64,000 bases of DNA from Mesorhizobium sp. NFR06. GTDB taxonomy: Bacteria; Pseudomonadota; Alphaproteobacteria; Rhizobiales; Rhizobiaceae. The notes beneath the pieces were generated by a model that was given only the letters and a program-made list of their open reading frames with translations, searched no databases and had not been told where the DNA came from. The number at the start of each line of letters is the position of its first letter. The stretch's first letter is position 1. The position numbers were made by a program, and so were the translations under genes. The stretch is from NCBI RefSeq assembly GCF_900115245.1, contig NZ_FOVT01000002.1:253005-317004 (forward strand), given 5' to 3'. Below, one piece after another: positions 16,999-26,022 of this stretch.

Positions 16999-19188
16999 AT
17001 GACGACTAAAGTTCTGGACAACGGGGCCGAGCGCTTCGTCACCGCGGGCGGGGTGACGATCACCCGCGAACGGCACGACAGGCCCTACGAAGGCGCCATC
17101 GATGCCTATGTCGACGGCCTCAATTCGCGCCGCGGCGCGGTGTTTTCCTCTAATTACGAGTATCCTGGCCGCTACACACGCTGGGACACGGCCATCATCG
17201 ATCCGCCGCTGGTGATCGCCGCGCGCGGTCGCGCCATGCGCATCGAGGCGCTCAACGCGCGCGGCGAGGCGCTGTTGCCGGTGATAGCCAAGGCACTTGC
17301 CGCGCTGAGCGAGGTGGCGATTGCCGAAACCTCGAAAAAGCTCATCCGCCTCGACGTGGCAAAACCCGGTCGCGTCTTCACCGAGGAGGAGCGCAGTCGC
17401 GTTCCCTCGGTCTTCACCGTGCTGCGCGCCATCACCGCTTTGTTCAAGACCGCCGAAGACGCCAATCTCGGCCTCTACGGCGCCTTCGGCTACGACCTCG
17501 CCTTCCAGTTCGACCCGGTCGACTACAAGCTCGAGCGCAAGCAAGGCCAGCGCGACCTTGTGCTGTTCCTGCCCGACGAAATCCTGGTCGTCGACCATTA
17601 TTCGACCAAGGCCTGGACCGATCGCTACGACTATTCCGGCGAGGGTTTTTCGACCGAGGGCTTGCCGCGCGACGCCCATGTCGAGCCGTTCAACACCGCC
17701 GACCGCATCCCGCCGCGCGGCGACCACGAGCCGGGCGAATACGCCACTCTGGTGCGCCGGGCGATGGAGAGCTTCAAGCGCGGCGACCTGTTCGAGGTCG
17801 TGCCCGGCCAGATGTTCTACGAGCGCTGCGAGACCCAGCCTTCGGAAATTTCCCGCAAGCTGAAGTCGATCAACCCCTCCCCCTATTCCTTCTTCATCAA
17901 TCTTGGCGAAAACGAATATCTGATCGGCGCCTCGCCGGAGATGTTCGTGCGCGTCAACGGTCGGCGCGTCGAAACCTGCCCGATCTCCGGCACCATCAAG
18001 CGCGGCGACGACGCCATTTCCGATAGCGAGCAGATCCTGAAGCTGCTCAACTCCAAGAAGGACGAGTCCGAACTCACCATGTGTTCGGATGTCGACCGCA
18101 ACGACAAGTCGCGCGTCTGCGAGCCGGGCTCGGTGCGCGTCATCGGCCGCCGCCAGATCGAGATGTATTCGCGGCTGATCCACACTGTCGACCATATCGA
18201 GGGGCGCCTGCGCGAAGGCATGGACGCCTTCGACGCGTTTCTGTCGCACGCCTGGGCGGTCACCGTCACCGGCGCGCCGAAGCTTTGGGCCATGCGCTTC
18301 ATCGAGCAGAACGAGAAGAGCCCGCGCGCCTGGTATGGCGGCGCCGTCGGCATGGTCAACTTCAACGGCGACATGAACACCGGGCTGACCCTGCGCACCA
18401 TCCGCATCAAGGACGGCATCGCCGAGGTGCGCGCCGGCGCCACGCTGCTTTTCGACAGCGTGCCCGAGGAAGAAGAAGCCGAAACCGAACTGAAGGCATC
18501 CGCCATGCTCTCCGCCATTCGCGACGCCAAGACCGGCAACGCCACCGGAACCGAGCGCGCCACCGCGCGCGTCGGCGACGGCGTCAACATCCTGCTCGTC
18601 GACCATGAGGACTCTTTCGTCCACACCTTGGCCAACTACTTCCGTCAGACCGGCGCCAATGTGTCCACTGTTCGTTCGCCTGTGCCGGAAGAGGTCTTCG
18701 AGCGGCTGAAGCCCGACCTCGTCGTGCTGTCGCCCGGCCCGGGCACGCCGAAGGATTTCGACTGCGCCGCCACCATCAAGAAGGCGAGGAGCCGCGACCT
18801 GCCGATCTTCGGCGTCTGCCTCGGCCTGCAGGCGCTGGCCGAGGCCTATGGCGGCGAGCTTCGGCAACTGCATATCCCGATGCACGGCAAGCCGTCGCGC
18901 ATCCGCGTCTCGAAGCCCGGCATCATCTTCTCGGGCTTGCCCAAGGAAGTGACCGTCGGCCGCTATCACTCGATCTTCGCCGATCCGGTGCGCCTGCCCG
19001 ATGGATTCGTGGTCACCGCCGAGACCGAGGACGGCGTCATCATGGCCTTCGAACACCGCAAGGAGCCAATCGCGGCGGTGCAGTTCCATCCCGAATCGAT
19101 CATGACGCTTGGTCACAACGCCGGTATGCGCATCATCGAAAACATCGTCGCGCATCTGCCGCGCAAGGCCAAGGAAAAGGCCGCCTAG
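16999..19188 (+). CDS. trpE(G): Anthranilate synthase, fused TrpE-TrpG
   Basis: The 729-aa protein is the fused form typical of rhizobia. Residues 1 to about 500 are the chorismate-binding component I ([51 protein letters not shown]). Residues from about 530 are a class I glutamine amidotransferase with the nucleophile Cys607 in [10 protein letters not shown] and the His-Glu of VQFHPES. It converts chorismate plus glutamine to anthranilate, the first step of tryptophan synthesis. The ATG at 16999 is preferred because ggag lies 6 nt upstream; an earlier ATG at 16987 is in frame. It is regulated by the trpL attenuator. Confidence 0.96.
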   Translation: MTTKVLDNGAERFVTAGGVTITRERHDRPYEGAIDAYVDGLNSRRGAVFSSNYEYPGRYTRWDTAIIDPPLVIAARGRAMRIEALNARGEALLPVIAKALAALSEVAIAETSKKLIRLDVAKPGRVFTEEERSRVPSVFTVLRAITALFKTAEDANLGLYGAFGYDLAFQFDPVDYKLERKQGQRDLVLFLPDEILVVDHYSTKAWTDRYDYSGEGFSTEGLPRDAHVEPFNTADRIPPRGDHEPGEYATLVRRAMESFKRGDLFEVVPGQMFYERCETQPSEISRKLKSINPSPYSFFINLGENEYLIGASPEMFVRVNGRRVETCPISGTIKRGDDAISDSEQILKLLNSKKDESELTMCSDVDRNDKSRVCEPGSVRVIGRRQIEMYSRLIHTVDHIEGRLREGMDAFDAFLSHAWAVTVTGAPKLWAMRFIEQNEKSPRAWYGGAVGMVNFNGDMNTGLTLRTIRIKDGIAEVRAGATLLFDSVPEEEEAETELKASAMLSAIRDAKTGNATGTERATARVGDGVNILLVDHEDSFVHTLANYFRQTGANVSTVRSPVPEEVFERLKPDLVVLSPGPGTPKDFDCAATIKKARSRDLPIFGVCLGLQALAEAYGGELRQLHIPMHGKPSRIRVSKPGIIFSGLPKEVTVGRYHSIFADPVRLPDGFVVTAETEDGVIMAFEHRKEPIAAVQFHPESIMTLGHNAGMRIIENIVAHLPRKAKEKAA

Positions 19189-19201
19189 CGCGGCGCATCG
19201 G

Positions 19202-20149
19202 ATGAGTGCGACGATGGCGATGACTTCGCAGGAAGCAAAAGCGGCGGCAAGGCAGAAGGTCGCCAGCCTTGCTTTCTGGTCGATCGTCGTCGCCGGCGTC
19301 GTGCTCGCTCTCAAGGTTGCCGCCTGGTACATCACCGGTTCGGTCGCGCTCTATTCGGACGCGGCGGAATCGATCGTCAACGTCATCGCGTCGGCCGCCG
19401 CTTTCTGGGCGATCCAGGTCAGCTACAAGCCCGCCGATCAGGACCATCCCTTCGGCCATCATAAGGCCGAATATTTCTCGGCCGTGCTCGAAGGGGTGCT
19501 GATCGTCGTCGCGGCACTCCTGATCATCAGCGAGGTCTGGCGATCCTGGCAACAGCCGGCGCCGCTCGAGCAGCCCTGGCAGGGCCTTGCGGTGAACGGC
19601 GTCGCCACGGTGATCAACGCCATCTGGGCCTGGATGTTGATCCGCGCCGGTCAGAAATCGAGGTCGCCCGCGCTGACCGCCGATGGCCAGCACATCATGA
19701 CCGACGTGGTGACGTCGGTCGGCGTGCTCGGCGGCCTTGTCGGCGCCGTGCTCACCGGCTGGCAGATCCTCGACCCCGCGCTGGCCGTCATCGTCGCGCT
19801 CAACATCCTGTGGCAGGGCTGGCATGTCATCGGCTCGTCGATGAACGGATTGATGGACCGCGCCGTCGGTCGACAGGAACACATGCAGATCCGCGACATC
19901 ATCTCGGCCAATTCGAAGGGCGCGCTCGAGGTGCATGACCTGAAGACGCGCATCGCCGGGCGCGCCACTTTTATCGAATTCCACCTTGTCGTCGACGCCG
20001 ACATGTCGGTCGGCGCCAGCCATGTCATCTGCGACCGCATCGAGGACGCGCTGAAGGCCGAGATCCCCTCGGTGCGCGTCACCATCCATGTCGAGCCGGA
20101 CGACGAAGCCAAGCTGCCGAAAGGCACAACAGCGGTGCCTTTCGCGTAG
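19202..20149 (+). CDS. Cation diffusion facilitator (CDF) metal exporter
   Basis: The 315-aa protein has about six membrane helices and the metal-site pattern of CDF transporters: SDAAES in helix 2, DHPFGHHKAEY in the loop after helix 3, and HIMTDVVTS in helix 5. A cytoplasmic C-terminal domain (residues about 215-300) contains VRVTIHVEPDDE. It would export Zn, Fe, Mn or Co in exchange for protons. The start is not sharp: ATG codons at 19202 and 19214 are both in frame, and neither has a strong ribosome binding site. It follows trpE(G) by 13 bp but is functionally unrelated. Confidence 0.92.
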   Translation: MSATMAMTSQEAKAAARQKVASLAFWSIVVAGVVLALKVAAWYITGSVALYSDAAESIVNVIASAAAFWAIQVSYKPADQDHPFGHHKAEYFSAVLEGVLIVVAALLIISEVWRSWQQPAPLEQPWQGLAVNGVATVINAIWAWMLIRAGQKSRSPALTADGQHIMTDVVTSVGVLGGLVGAVLTGWQILDPALAVIVALNILWQGWHVIGSSMNGLMDRAVGRQEHMQIRDIISANSKGALEVHDLKTRIAGRATFIEFHLVVDADMSVGASHVICDRIEDALKAEIPSVRVTIHVEPDDEAKLPKGTTAVPFA

Positions 20150-20160
20150 TAGAAAATATT

Positions 20161-20341
20161 CGTCATTCCAGGCGAAGCAGGAGCGAAGCTCCGTCGCGAA
20201 GACCCTGGAATCCATGCCGTTACCTCGATCGAACAGTGCAACAGAGCAGAATTCTGCACCGTGGCGGCGCTTCCAAGTCATGGCATGGATTCTATGGTCT
20301 GCGCCGCGTCGCTTCGCTCCTCGCTCCGCCATAGAATGACG
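20161..20341. repeat. 181-bp MITE-like palindromic repeat (family D)
   Basis: The element runs from cgtcattcc to gaatgacg. Its two ends are imperfect inverted repeats of about 60 bp that both contain a gaggagcgaag/aggagcgaag core and end in gaatccatgcc. A single arm of the same family occurs at 63802-63847. It fills the gap between the CDF gene and the convergent secreted-protein gene. It has no coding capacity of its own. Confidence 0.8.
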
Positions 20342-20350
20342 AAGCGCTGC

Positions 20351-21451
20351 TTAAGGCGCGCAGGCCGACTGCGGCAACGGCTGCAGCCGATAGACCTTGT
20401 CGTCGGACTTCGTCTTGCCCGCCGCCGCCTTCGAGCAGAGGTCGACGACCGCGACCGCATTGTTGGGATTGGCGATCATCATCGTGCCGTTGGCGCCGCG
20501 CTTGAGGAAAATCTCCTTTTGCGAGATGTCGCAGGAAAAATCGCTCATCTTCGAGCTTGCCGAGCAGCGCCACTGGTCGGCCTCGCCCTGGCAGGAATAG
20601 GTCTGCGTGACTTTCGCGCCTTTCTGCCTCGTGGTCACCGAAACGGCGATGTCGGCACCGTCGGGCCAATCCTTGGCGTCACCGTTTTGAGCGAAGGCGG
20701 CGAGCTCGACCGAACCACGGAAGACGCGGATCGATCGCGTCAGCTGGTTGGGATGCGACTTCAGATGCGCATCGTCGTAATCGCGCCCGAAGCAGAACGG
20801 CTGGTCGGGCTTGAGCCGCACGCGCAGCGGGTCCCCGAGCGCCGGGTCGATCGGATCGATGCGCGCGAACTCCGCCTTGCAGGTATCGGCCGGCATCGGA
20901 TCGAGCTTGAAATTGTCGTCCTCGCTGCCCAACGCCTGCTTGTTGTACTCAGCCTTGCCGAGCTGCTCCTCCGAATCCGGGTCGAGATAGATGTCGGGCG
21001 ACAGGTCGGACAAGACAAGCTTTCCCTTGTCGTCGACTTTGAGCGAAGCAAGCGTGCGGTCGCATTCCATGCCGCAACGGATGATGGTCGACGGGTCGCT
21101 CGCGTCGTTCTTGTTGCACCAGCCGCTGGCCCATTCCGGTGCCTTGGCGCCGCGCACCGTCGTGGTCAGAAAGCCGTTATAGGATGTGTCATTCTCCGCA
21201 CCCGGTTCTTCGTTCGGTCGGCTGACCGGGTCATGGCCGTAGAAGAAGAAGATGCGCGCCACCTTCTGTTGCGGATGCGCCTTGAGATGGGCGGCGTCGT
21301 AAACGCGGCCGAAGCAGGCGTCGGCGCCGTTGGGGCTGAGTTCTTTGAGGCTGAGAGCATCGCCGGCGCGTGCCGCGCAGGCGAAGGCGGCTAGGGCAGC
21401 GCAAAGCACGGCGCCCACCATGGCCCTCGCCGCCATTGACCTCGATGTCAT
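20351..21451 (-). CDS. Secreted Cys-rich protein with internal duplication (366 aa)
   Basis: A Sec signal peptide (residues 1-29, ending ACAARA) is followed by two similar halves. ACFGRVYDAAHLKAHPQQKV (from residue 45) matches FCFGRDYDDAHLKSHPNQL (from residue 219), and DPMPADTC (184-191) matches QPLPQSAC (357-364), with spaced cysteines in between. I do not recognise the family; export to the periplasm is likely. The start ATG has ggagg 5 nt upstream. It stands alone between a repeat element and a divergent DsrE-type gene. Confidence 0.8.
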   Translation of the reverse strand: MTSRSMAARAMVGAVLCAALAAFACAARAGDALSLKELSPNGADACFGRVYDAAHLKAHPQQKVARIFFFYGHDPVSRPNEEPGAENDTSYNGFLTTTVRGAKAPEWASGWCNKNDASDPSTIIRCGMECDRTLASLKVDDKGKLVLSDLSPDIYLDPDSEEQLGKAEYNKQALGSEDDNFKLDPMPADTCKAEFARIDPIDPALGDPLRVRLKPDQPFCFGRDYDDAHLKSHPNQLTRSIRVFRGSVELAAFAQNGDAKDWPDGADIAVSVTTRQKGAKVTQTYSCQGEADQWRCSASSKMSDFSCDISQKEIFLKRGANGTMMIANPNNAVAVVDLCSKAAAGKTKSDDKVYRLQPLPQSACAP

Positions 21452-21551
21452 ATGACCCTCCTCCCACCGACAGCACTGCGATTATGCTAGTCTAGGAGTG
21501 CCGCCCGGACCATGCAAAATTGCTCGTGCGGGTGAGCCAAGGGAGGACAGG

Positions 21552-21986
21552 ATGCTGCGCCGTGACGTTTTTCGTGCCGGCCTTGCGGGCGTTGCGGGCC
21601 TATTCGGTCTGAGCCGGGCAAATCCGGCAACAGCTGGGGAAAGACTAAAAGTCGCCTATCACCTCAGCGACGCGGACAAGGTCAACTTCGTCCTCGGCAA
21701 CATCAAGAACCACTATGAAGGCACCGGCGGCAATGTCGACATCGTGCTCGTCGTGCACGGTCCGGCTCTGGCCGCCTTCAAATCCAAAGGCGCCTCCGGC
21801 GCTGTTTCCAGCCGCTTTGCCGGCCTTGTCCAGCAGGGACTCGTTCCGCAAGCCTGCGGCAACACCCTGCGCGGCATGGACATCACGCTGGCCGACCTGC
21901 TGGCCGGCTTCGAGGTCGCCGAGGAGGGCGGCGTCGTGAAACTCGCCGAGCTGCAGCATCAGGGCTATGTCTATCTCAAGCCTTGA
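21552..21986 (+). CDS. Exported DsrE/DsrF-like protein
   Basis: The 144-aa protein starts with a twin-arginine-like signal (MLRRDVFRAGLAGVAGLFGL, cleavage likely after ATAGE). A DsrE-like fold follows: KVAYHLSDADKVNFVLGNI, DIVLVVHGPALAAF, VPQACGNTLRGMDI with one conserved Cys, and VKLAELQHQGYVYLKP at the end. DsrE proteins relay sulfur; the exported short versions have no firmly known role. The ATG at 21552 has gggagg 10 nt upstream. The stop overlaps the longest frame of the following SDR gene. Confidence 0.82.
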   Translation: MLRRDVFRAGLAGVAGLFGLSRANPATAGERLKVAYHLSDADKVNFVLGNIKNHYEGTGGNVDIVLVVHGPALAAFKSKGASGAVSSRFAGLVQQGLVPQACGNTLRGMDITLADLLAGFEVAEEGGVVKLAELQHQGYVYLKP

Positions 21987-22054
21987 ACGAGCCCGGGCTT
22001 GAACGCCAGGCCGGCAATGGCCTACGAAGGAATGCAACCCGGAGGCCAGCCGAA

Positions 22055-22828
22055 ATGACGATACTTGCCATTCCCGATCTTGCCGGCAAGACGGTGCTGG
22101 TTACCGGCGCTTCGACCGGCATAGGTGCTGCGCTTGCCCGTGCCTACGCGACACAGAAGTGCCGCGTCGCGCTGCACTACAATGCGAGCCGCGAAGCAGC
22201 CGAAAGCCTGGCCAAATCCATCCGTGACGATGGCGGCGAGGCGTTTCTCACCCAAGGCGACTTCTCGATTGCCGCCGATGTGGAACGCGTCGTCGAGGAG
22301 AGCGCGGCGCATTTCGGCCGGCTCGACGGCCTCGTCAACAATGCCGGCGGCATGCTCGGCCGCATCGCCTATGCCGACCAGACCGAGGCGCATTACGATG
22401 CGGTGATGGACCTCAACGCCCGCTCGGTGCTGACCGCGTCGCGCAAGGCGATACCGTGGCTGAAGCGCCAGGGCGGCTTCATCATCAACACGTCCTCGAT
22501 CGCCGCCCGCAACGGCGCCGGCGGCGGCGCCGGCCTCTATGGTTCGTCCAAAGCCTTCGTTTCCAATGTCACGCGCGGCATGGCCAAGGAGCTGATCGGC
22601 TTCGGCATCCGCGTCAACGCCGTGGCGCCGGGCACGATCCTGACGCCGTTCCACGAACGCTATTCGAGCGCGGAGCAGATCAAGGCCATGGTCGCCACCA
22701 TTCCGCAAGGCCGCGCCGGAACCGCGCAGGATTGCGTCGGCGCTTATCTGTTCCTGTCGTCCGATCTGTTGAGCGGCTACATCATCGGCCAGGTGATCGA
22801 GGTCAATGGCGGCCAGTTGATGCCGTGA
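22055..22828 (+). CDS. SDR family oxidoreductase
   Basis: The 257-aa short-chain dehydrogenase has the NAD(P) motif VTGASTGIGAALA, the NNAG segment (LVNNAGGMLG) and the catalytic Ser plus YGSSK (INTSSIAARN, LYGSSKAF). The end, GYIIGQVIEVNGGQLMP, is typical of FabG-like classical SDRs. The substrate is unknown. The ATG at 22055 has ggagg 9 nt upstream; earlier in-frame starts overlap the upstream gene. A small ABM enzyme follows within 52 bp and may be co-transcribed. Confidence 0.92.
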   Translation: MTILAIPDLAGKTVLVTGASTGIGAALARAYATQKCRVALHYNASREAAESLAKSIRDDGGEAFLTQGDFSIAADVERVVEESAAHFGRLDGLVNNAGGMLGRIAYADQTEAHYDAVMDLNARSVLTASRKAIPWLKRQGGFIINTSSIAARNGAGGGAGLYGSSKAFVSNVTRGMAKELIGFGIRVNAVAPGTILTPFHERYSSAEQIKAMVATIPQGRAGTAQDCVGAYLFLSSDLLSGYIIGQVIEVNGGQLMP

Positions 22829-22880
22829 GCTGGCGATTGCATACTTGACGCAGCCTGCAACCTGGAGGGAGATCAAGGGC

Positions 22881-23189
22881 ATGTACGGACTGATCGGCAA
22901 GATGCGGGCGGCGCGCGGCCAGCGCGACGCGGTCATGCACGTGCTGCGCGAGAGCACCGGCGCGCTCCCCGGCTGCCTGAGCTACATCGTCGCCACCGAT
23001 CCGGTCGACGCCGACGCGATCTGGGTCACCGAAGTGTGGACCGACCAGGCGAGCCACAAGGCCTCGCTGCAACTGCCGGAGGTCCAGGCCGCGATCGCCA
23101 AGGCGCGTCCGTTCATCGCCGGTTTCGAATTCCAGGTCGAGACCCAACCTGTCGGGGGCTTCGGCCTTCCCGAAACCAAGGTCGGTTGA
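22881..23189 (+). CDS. Antibiotic biosynthesis monooxygenase (ABM) domain protein
   Basis: The 102-aa protein has the dimeric ferredoxin-like ABM pattern: MYGLIGKMRAARGQRDAV at the start, the central LPGCLSYIVATDPVDADAIW, and VTEVWTDQASHKASLQLPEV. Such small enzymes are cofactor-free quinone or lactone monooxygenases, or simply stress-related homologues. The ribosome binding site is ggaggga, about 12 nt upstream. It follows the SDR gene on the same strand. Confidence 0.85.
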   Translation: MYGLIGKMRAARGQRDAVMHVLRESTGALPGCLSYIVATDPVDADAIWVTEVWTDQASHKASLQLPEVQAAIAKARPFIAGFEFQVETQPVGGFGLPETKVG

Positions 23190-23255
23190 CGATAGTGGCA
23201 ATGCCCGAGAGATAGACTAAGTTCAATGGACTAAGTCTGTCTGGAGCCGCCTGCG

Positions 23256-23500
23256 ATGCAGACTGTGAACATCCACAGTGCGAAGACCAATCTATCGCGT
23301 CTTGTAGACCGAGCCGCCAATGGCGAGCCCTTTATCATCGCCAAGGCGGGCAAGCCTTTGGTCAAGGTCGTGCCCATCGATCAGCCGACCACGGCGCAGA
23401 TGCGACGCGTGGCTTTATGGCAGGTCAGTTTTCCGTCCCCGGCGATTTCGACCGCATGGGTGACGATGAGATCGAACAGCTGTTCGGCGTGAACAGGTGA
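23256..23500 (+). pseudogene. Frameshifted Phd/YefM-type antitoxin
   Basis: The frame opens as a normal antitoxin (MQTVNIHSAKTNLSRLVDRA, then KAGKPLVKVVPID), but after about residue 52 the expected C-terminus continues in another frame. FMAGQFSVPGDFDRMGDDEI is encoded from about 23414, ending EQLFGVNR at the TGA of 23498-23500. Adding one G in the gtggc at 23409-23413 restores a single reading frame. The unrepaired frame ends with unrelated residues at 23492. The gene overlaps the toxin start by 4 bp (GTGA), the usual coupling. Confidence 0.8.
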
Positions 23501-23733
23501 AGCTGTTGCTCGACACCCATCTGTTGCTGTGGGCAGCTGGCGAACCGGATCGGCTGCCACTTTCGGCCCTTGCCGAGATCGAGAACCCGTCGAACGAGCT
23601 GTTGTTCAGTCCTGCCAGCCTTTGGGAGGTCGCGACCAAGCGTGGACTTGGGAGGGAGCACTTCACCGTCGATCCACGTTTGCTGCGGCGAGGCCCGCTA
23701 GACAACGGCTACGATGAGGCCGGCCTCACCTGA
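23497..23733 (+). pseudogene. Truncated PIN-domain (VapC-type) toxin
   Basis: Starting at a GTG coupled to the antitoxin, the product begins MKLLLDTHLLLWAAGEPDRL, with the first PIN-domain acidic residue, then LLFSPASLWEVATKRGLGR with the conserved Glu, and LDNGYDEAGLT before a stop. Normal relatives run to about 125-130 aa and carry the remaining acidic residues (DPFDRML and TAD motifs); this frame ends at 78 aa. The end of the next gene lies 13 bp further, so the 3' part has been lost. RNase activity is unlikely. Confidence 0.78.
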
Positions 23734-23746
23734 ATATCGGCACAGC

Positions 23747-24523
23747 TTAGTCGAGCCTGTGCATCAGATCGTCATCCAGCCAGCGGCCGAAGAAATAGAC
23801 AAGCTGCTTGTGCCACCACGGCCAGTCATGGCTGACGTCGCCGCCCCAATAGTCGACCCAGGCTGGGATGGATTTGTCGCGCAGCACCTGTTCCAGCTCG
23901 CGCGTCTCAACCAGCATGCGCTCTTCCCAGGCGCCCTGCCCGCAGCAGAAGATCAGCCGCAGCGCCCGCAGCCGCCCGAGCAGCTTCTGGTCGACGATGC
24001 CGGGCAGATAGTCGAGCGGCGAGTTGAAATAGATGTTGCCCTCCAGCGCCCGGCCGAAGAAGTCGCGGGCCGAATAGACGCCGGACAGCGAGATCACGCC
24101 GCTCGCCAGTTCCGGGAAGCGGAACACGAAATTCGACGAGTGGTAGCCACCCATCGAGCAGCCGCAGAACAGCGGCTTCAGGCTGCGTCCGCCATTGGCC
24201 TTGGCGGCGACCGCCTGCAATTCCGGCAGCGCCTCCTCGCGCACATAGCGGAAAAAGGCCTCGTGGCGGGCGATGCGATGCGACGCGTCGTCATGCTTGT
24301 TGAAGAAGGACTCTGAATCGATGCCGTCGAGCGTGAACAATTGGATGCGGCCGGTGTCGATGAAGTCGGCAAGTGCTGCGACCCCGCCTGAATCCTCGAA
24401 CTGGTAGAACCGCCCTTGCGAGGTCGGAAATACCACGACGGGGCGCCCGGCATGGCCGTAGCGCTTGTATTCCATGTCGCGGCCGAGATTGCGGGCATGG
24501 CCCTTGTGATAGGAGATGTCCAT
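23747..24523 (-). CDS. Putative esterase (alpha/beta hydrolase), partner of ATP-grasp gene
   Basis: The 258-aa protein belongs to the esterase-D/PF00756-like group. The nucleophile is Ser123 in FCGCSMGGYHS, with a C-terminal GGDVSHDWPWWHKQ stretch providing the likely catalytic His232 and neighbouring Asp. It has no signal peptide, so it is cytoplasmic. The start ATG lies 4 bp downstream of the stop of the ATP-grasp ligase gene, so the two form a tight operon and probably act on the same molecule. The substrate is unknown. Confidence 0.85.
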   Translation of the reverse strand: MDISYHKGHARNLGRDMEYKRYGHAGRPVVVFPTSQGRFYQFEDSGGVAALADFIDTGRIQLFTLDGIDSESFFNKHDDASHRIARHEAFFRYVREEALPELQAVAAKANGGRSLKPLFCGCSMGGYHSSNFVFRFPELASGVISLSGVYSARDFFGRALEGNIYFNSPLDYLPGIVDQKLLGRLRALRLIFCCGQGAWEERMLVETRELEQVLRDKSIPAWVDYWGGDVSHDWPWWHKQLVYFFGRWLDDDLMHRLD

Positions 24524-24527
24524 CGGC

Positions 24528-25694
24528 TCAGGCCTTTTCCGCGTGGATATAGTCGACCGCCTGGCGCAGCGCCTTCGGATCCTTCGAACGCATCTGATAG
24601 GCGTAGTTGCCCATGGCGCGGCTGAAGACCTCTTCAATGGCCTGGTGATGGACGATCTTGTCGCCGTGGGCGGCTAGCACGTCCGCATGGCTGTGCAAAT
24701 AGTCGATGTGGCGTTTGCGGCTGGCATAGGCGGTGAAATACTTGCCCCTGTAAGGGCCGCCGGCGGCATCCTTGACCACCATGTCGGCCCATGCGGCATA
24801 GACGTCGATGTCGAAGGTGTAGTTGATGGCGTCCGTCATCCAGGCACCGGGCGGGCGCATGTTGACCTCGAGCGCGATGACGCGATTGTCCTTGGTCTCG
24901 AACAGCTCGATGTGGAAGAAGCGCTCGCGCACGTCGAACGCCTCGAGGATCTTGCGGCCCGCCTCCTCCACCTGCGGGCTGATCTCGGGAAAGCAGGTGT
25001 AGCTCATGTGGCGGTCGCGGTTGACCGCCTCCATGATGCTCTGGTCGTAACGGTGGCTGGCGGCCAGCACCACCTCGCCGTCGCGGTTGACCAGCCCGTC
25101 GAAGGTCACCACCAGTCCTTCGATGAACTGCTCCATGACGAAGGTGACGCCCTCGGGCTTCTCCCTGAAGAACTGGTCGAGCTCCTTGGCATTTGAAATC
25201 TTGAACGTGTTGGAGGCGCCGGAACCCGAATCCGGCTTGACCACCACCGGGTAGCCGACACGGCGGATGAAGGTCATGGCCCCAGTGCGGTCGGAGCATT
25301 TGCGCTGCGGGATGGTCTCGACGCCGCTCTTGCGGAAGAAGGCGCGCATGCGGCTTTTGCGCTTCAAATTCTTCACGAAATCGACCTTGGTGCCGAAGAT
25401 GTTGAAATCGGTGCGGATATTGGCTTCGAGCTCCAGCCAATGCTCGTTGAGCGACTCGAAGCGGTCGATGCGTCCCCATTTGTGGATGAAGTGCCCCATC
25501 GCCCGGAAGACGGCATCGTAATTTTCCATGTCGGCGATGCGGTAATATTCCGAAAGCGCCGCCTTCAACTTGCCGTTCAAGGTCTCATAAGGCGCATCGC
25601 CGATACCGAGCACGGTGGCGCCCGCTTTCTTCAGCCGGTCGCAGAACTCGGCGCCATTGGCTGGGAAATGCGGCGAGAAGAACACGAAATTCAT
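24528..25694 (-). CDS. ATP-grasp domain ligase
   Basis: The 388-aa protein has an N-terminal pre-ATP-grasp domain (MNFVFFSPHFPANGAEFCDR) and an ATP-grasp core: Lys153 in PVVVKPDSGSGASNTF, the hinge VTFVMEQFIEG, and metal-binding Glu276/Asn278 in ALEVNMRPPGAW. ATP-grasp enzymes join a carboxylate to an amine or thiol through an acyl phosphate. The substrate cannot be read from the sequence, and the protein does not look like purine, biotin-carboxylase or glutathione enzymes. The ATG at 25694 has ggaggg about 7 nt upstream, which decides it over a longer frame. It is the first gene of a two-gene operon with the esterase. Confidence 0.88.
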   Translation of the reverse strand: MNFVFFSPHFPANGAEFCDRLKKAGATVLGIGDAPYETLNGKLKAALSEYYRIADMENYDAVFRAMGHFIHKWGRIDRFESLNEHWLELEANIRTDFNIFGTKVDFVKNLKRKSRMRAFFRKSGVETIPQRKCSDRTGAMTFIRRVGYPVVVKPDSGSGASNTFKISNAKELDQFFREKPEGVTFVMEQFIEGLVVTFDGLVNRDGEVVLAASHRYDQSIMEAVNRDRHMSYTCFPEISPQVEEAGRKILEAFDVRERFFHIELFETKDNRVIALEVNMRPPGAWMTDAINYTFDIDVYAAWADMVVKDAAGGPYRGKYFTAYASRKRHIDYLHSHADVLAAHGDKIVHHQAIEEVFSRAMGNYAYQMRSKDPKALRQAVDYIHAEKA

Positions 25695-25838
25695 GGACGG
25701 CACCCTCCCCGGAGCTTTGCGCGATAGCCAAGTCTGGCGCATTTGCAAGGCGCGGGGAAGACTATCCGCGCCAGCGACGGTATTAGATACAATGCGTCCC
25801 GCTTGCCTCCGCCGGGCCGCTCCTGTAAGAGAGCCGCC

Positions 25839-25958
25839 ATGACCACGCGTGCCCGCACCGTCGCTTCTCCTCGCACTGGCTTCGCCGGCGAGACCGCGCG
25901 CGCGCTCGCCTCGATCCTGCTTCTTCTCGGCCTTATCGGCGATCGCCGGGTTCGCTGA
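25839..25958 (+). CDS. leuL: Leucine-rich leader peptide of leuA
   Basis: A 39-codon ORF encodes a basic peptide with the cluster ILLLLGLIG at residues 26-34, five Leu codons (CTG CTT CTT CTC, then CTT) within six positions. It ends 145 bp before leuA on the same strand and is followed by dyads, as expected for a ribosome-mediated attenuation leader sensing leucyl-tRNA. The gene symbol is by analogy. The composition, position and downstream structure are seen; translation and regulation are inferred. Confidence 0.7.
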   Translation: MTTRARTVASPRTGFAGETARALASILLLLGLIGDRRVR

Positions 25959-26022
25959 AGGAGCGCCCGGCGGTCGAAACCGCCGCTTAAGGCGCATGCT
26001 CCTTGGCCAGACTTTGGCAAAG
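25957..26022 (+). promoter_or_regulatory. leuA leader hairpins (possible attenuator)
   Basis: Directly after the leader-peptide stop, cggcggt/accgccg forms a hairpin nested inside a second stem of aaggagcgcc with ggcgcatgctcctt. A further perfect dyad, gacttt-ggc-aaagtc, follows near 26010-26024. These can compete as alternative structures. There is no proper T-run, so the exact termination mechanism is unclear. Confidence 0.5.

Noticed and set aside
16951..19335. 794-aa minus-strand frame across trpE(G)
   Set aside because: Antisense shadow of an unmistakable anthranilate synthase; no domains and no ribosome binding site.
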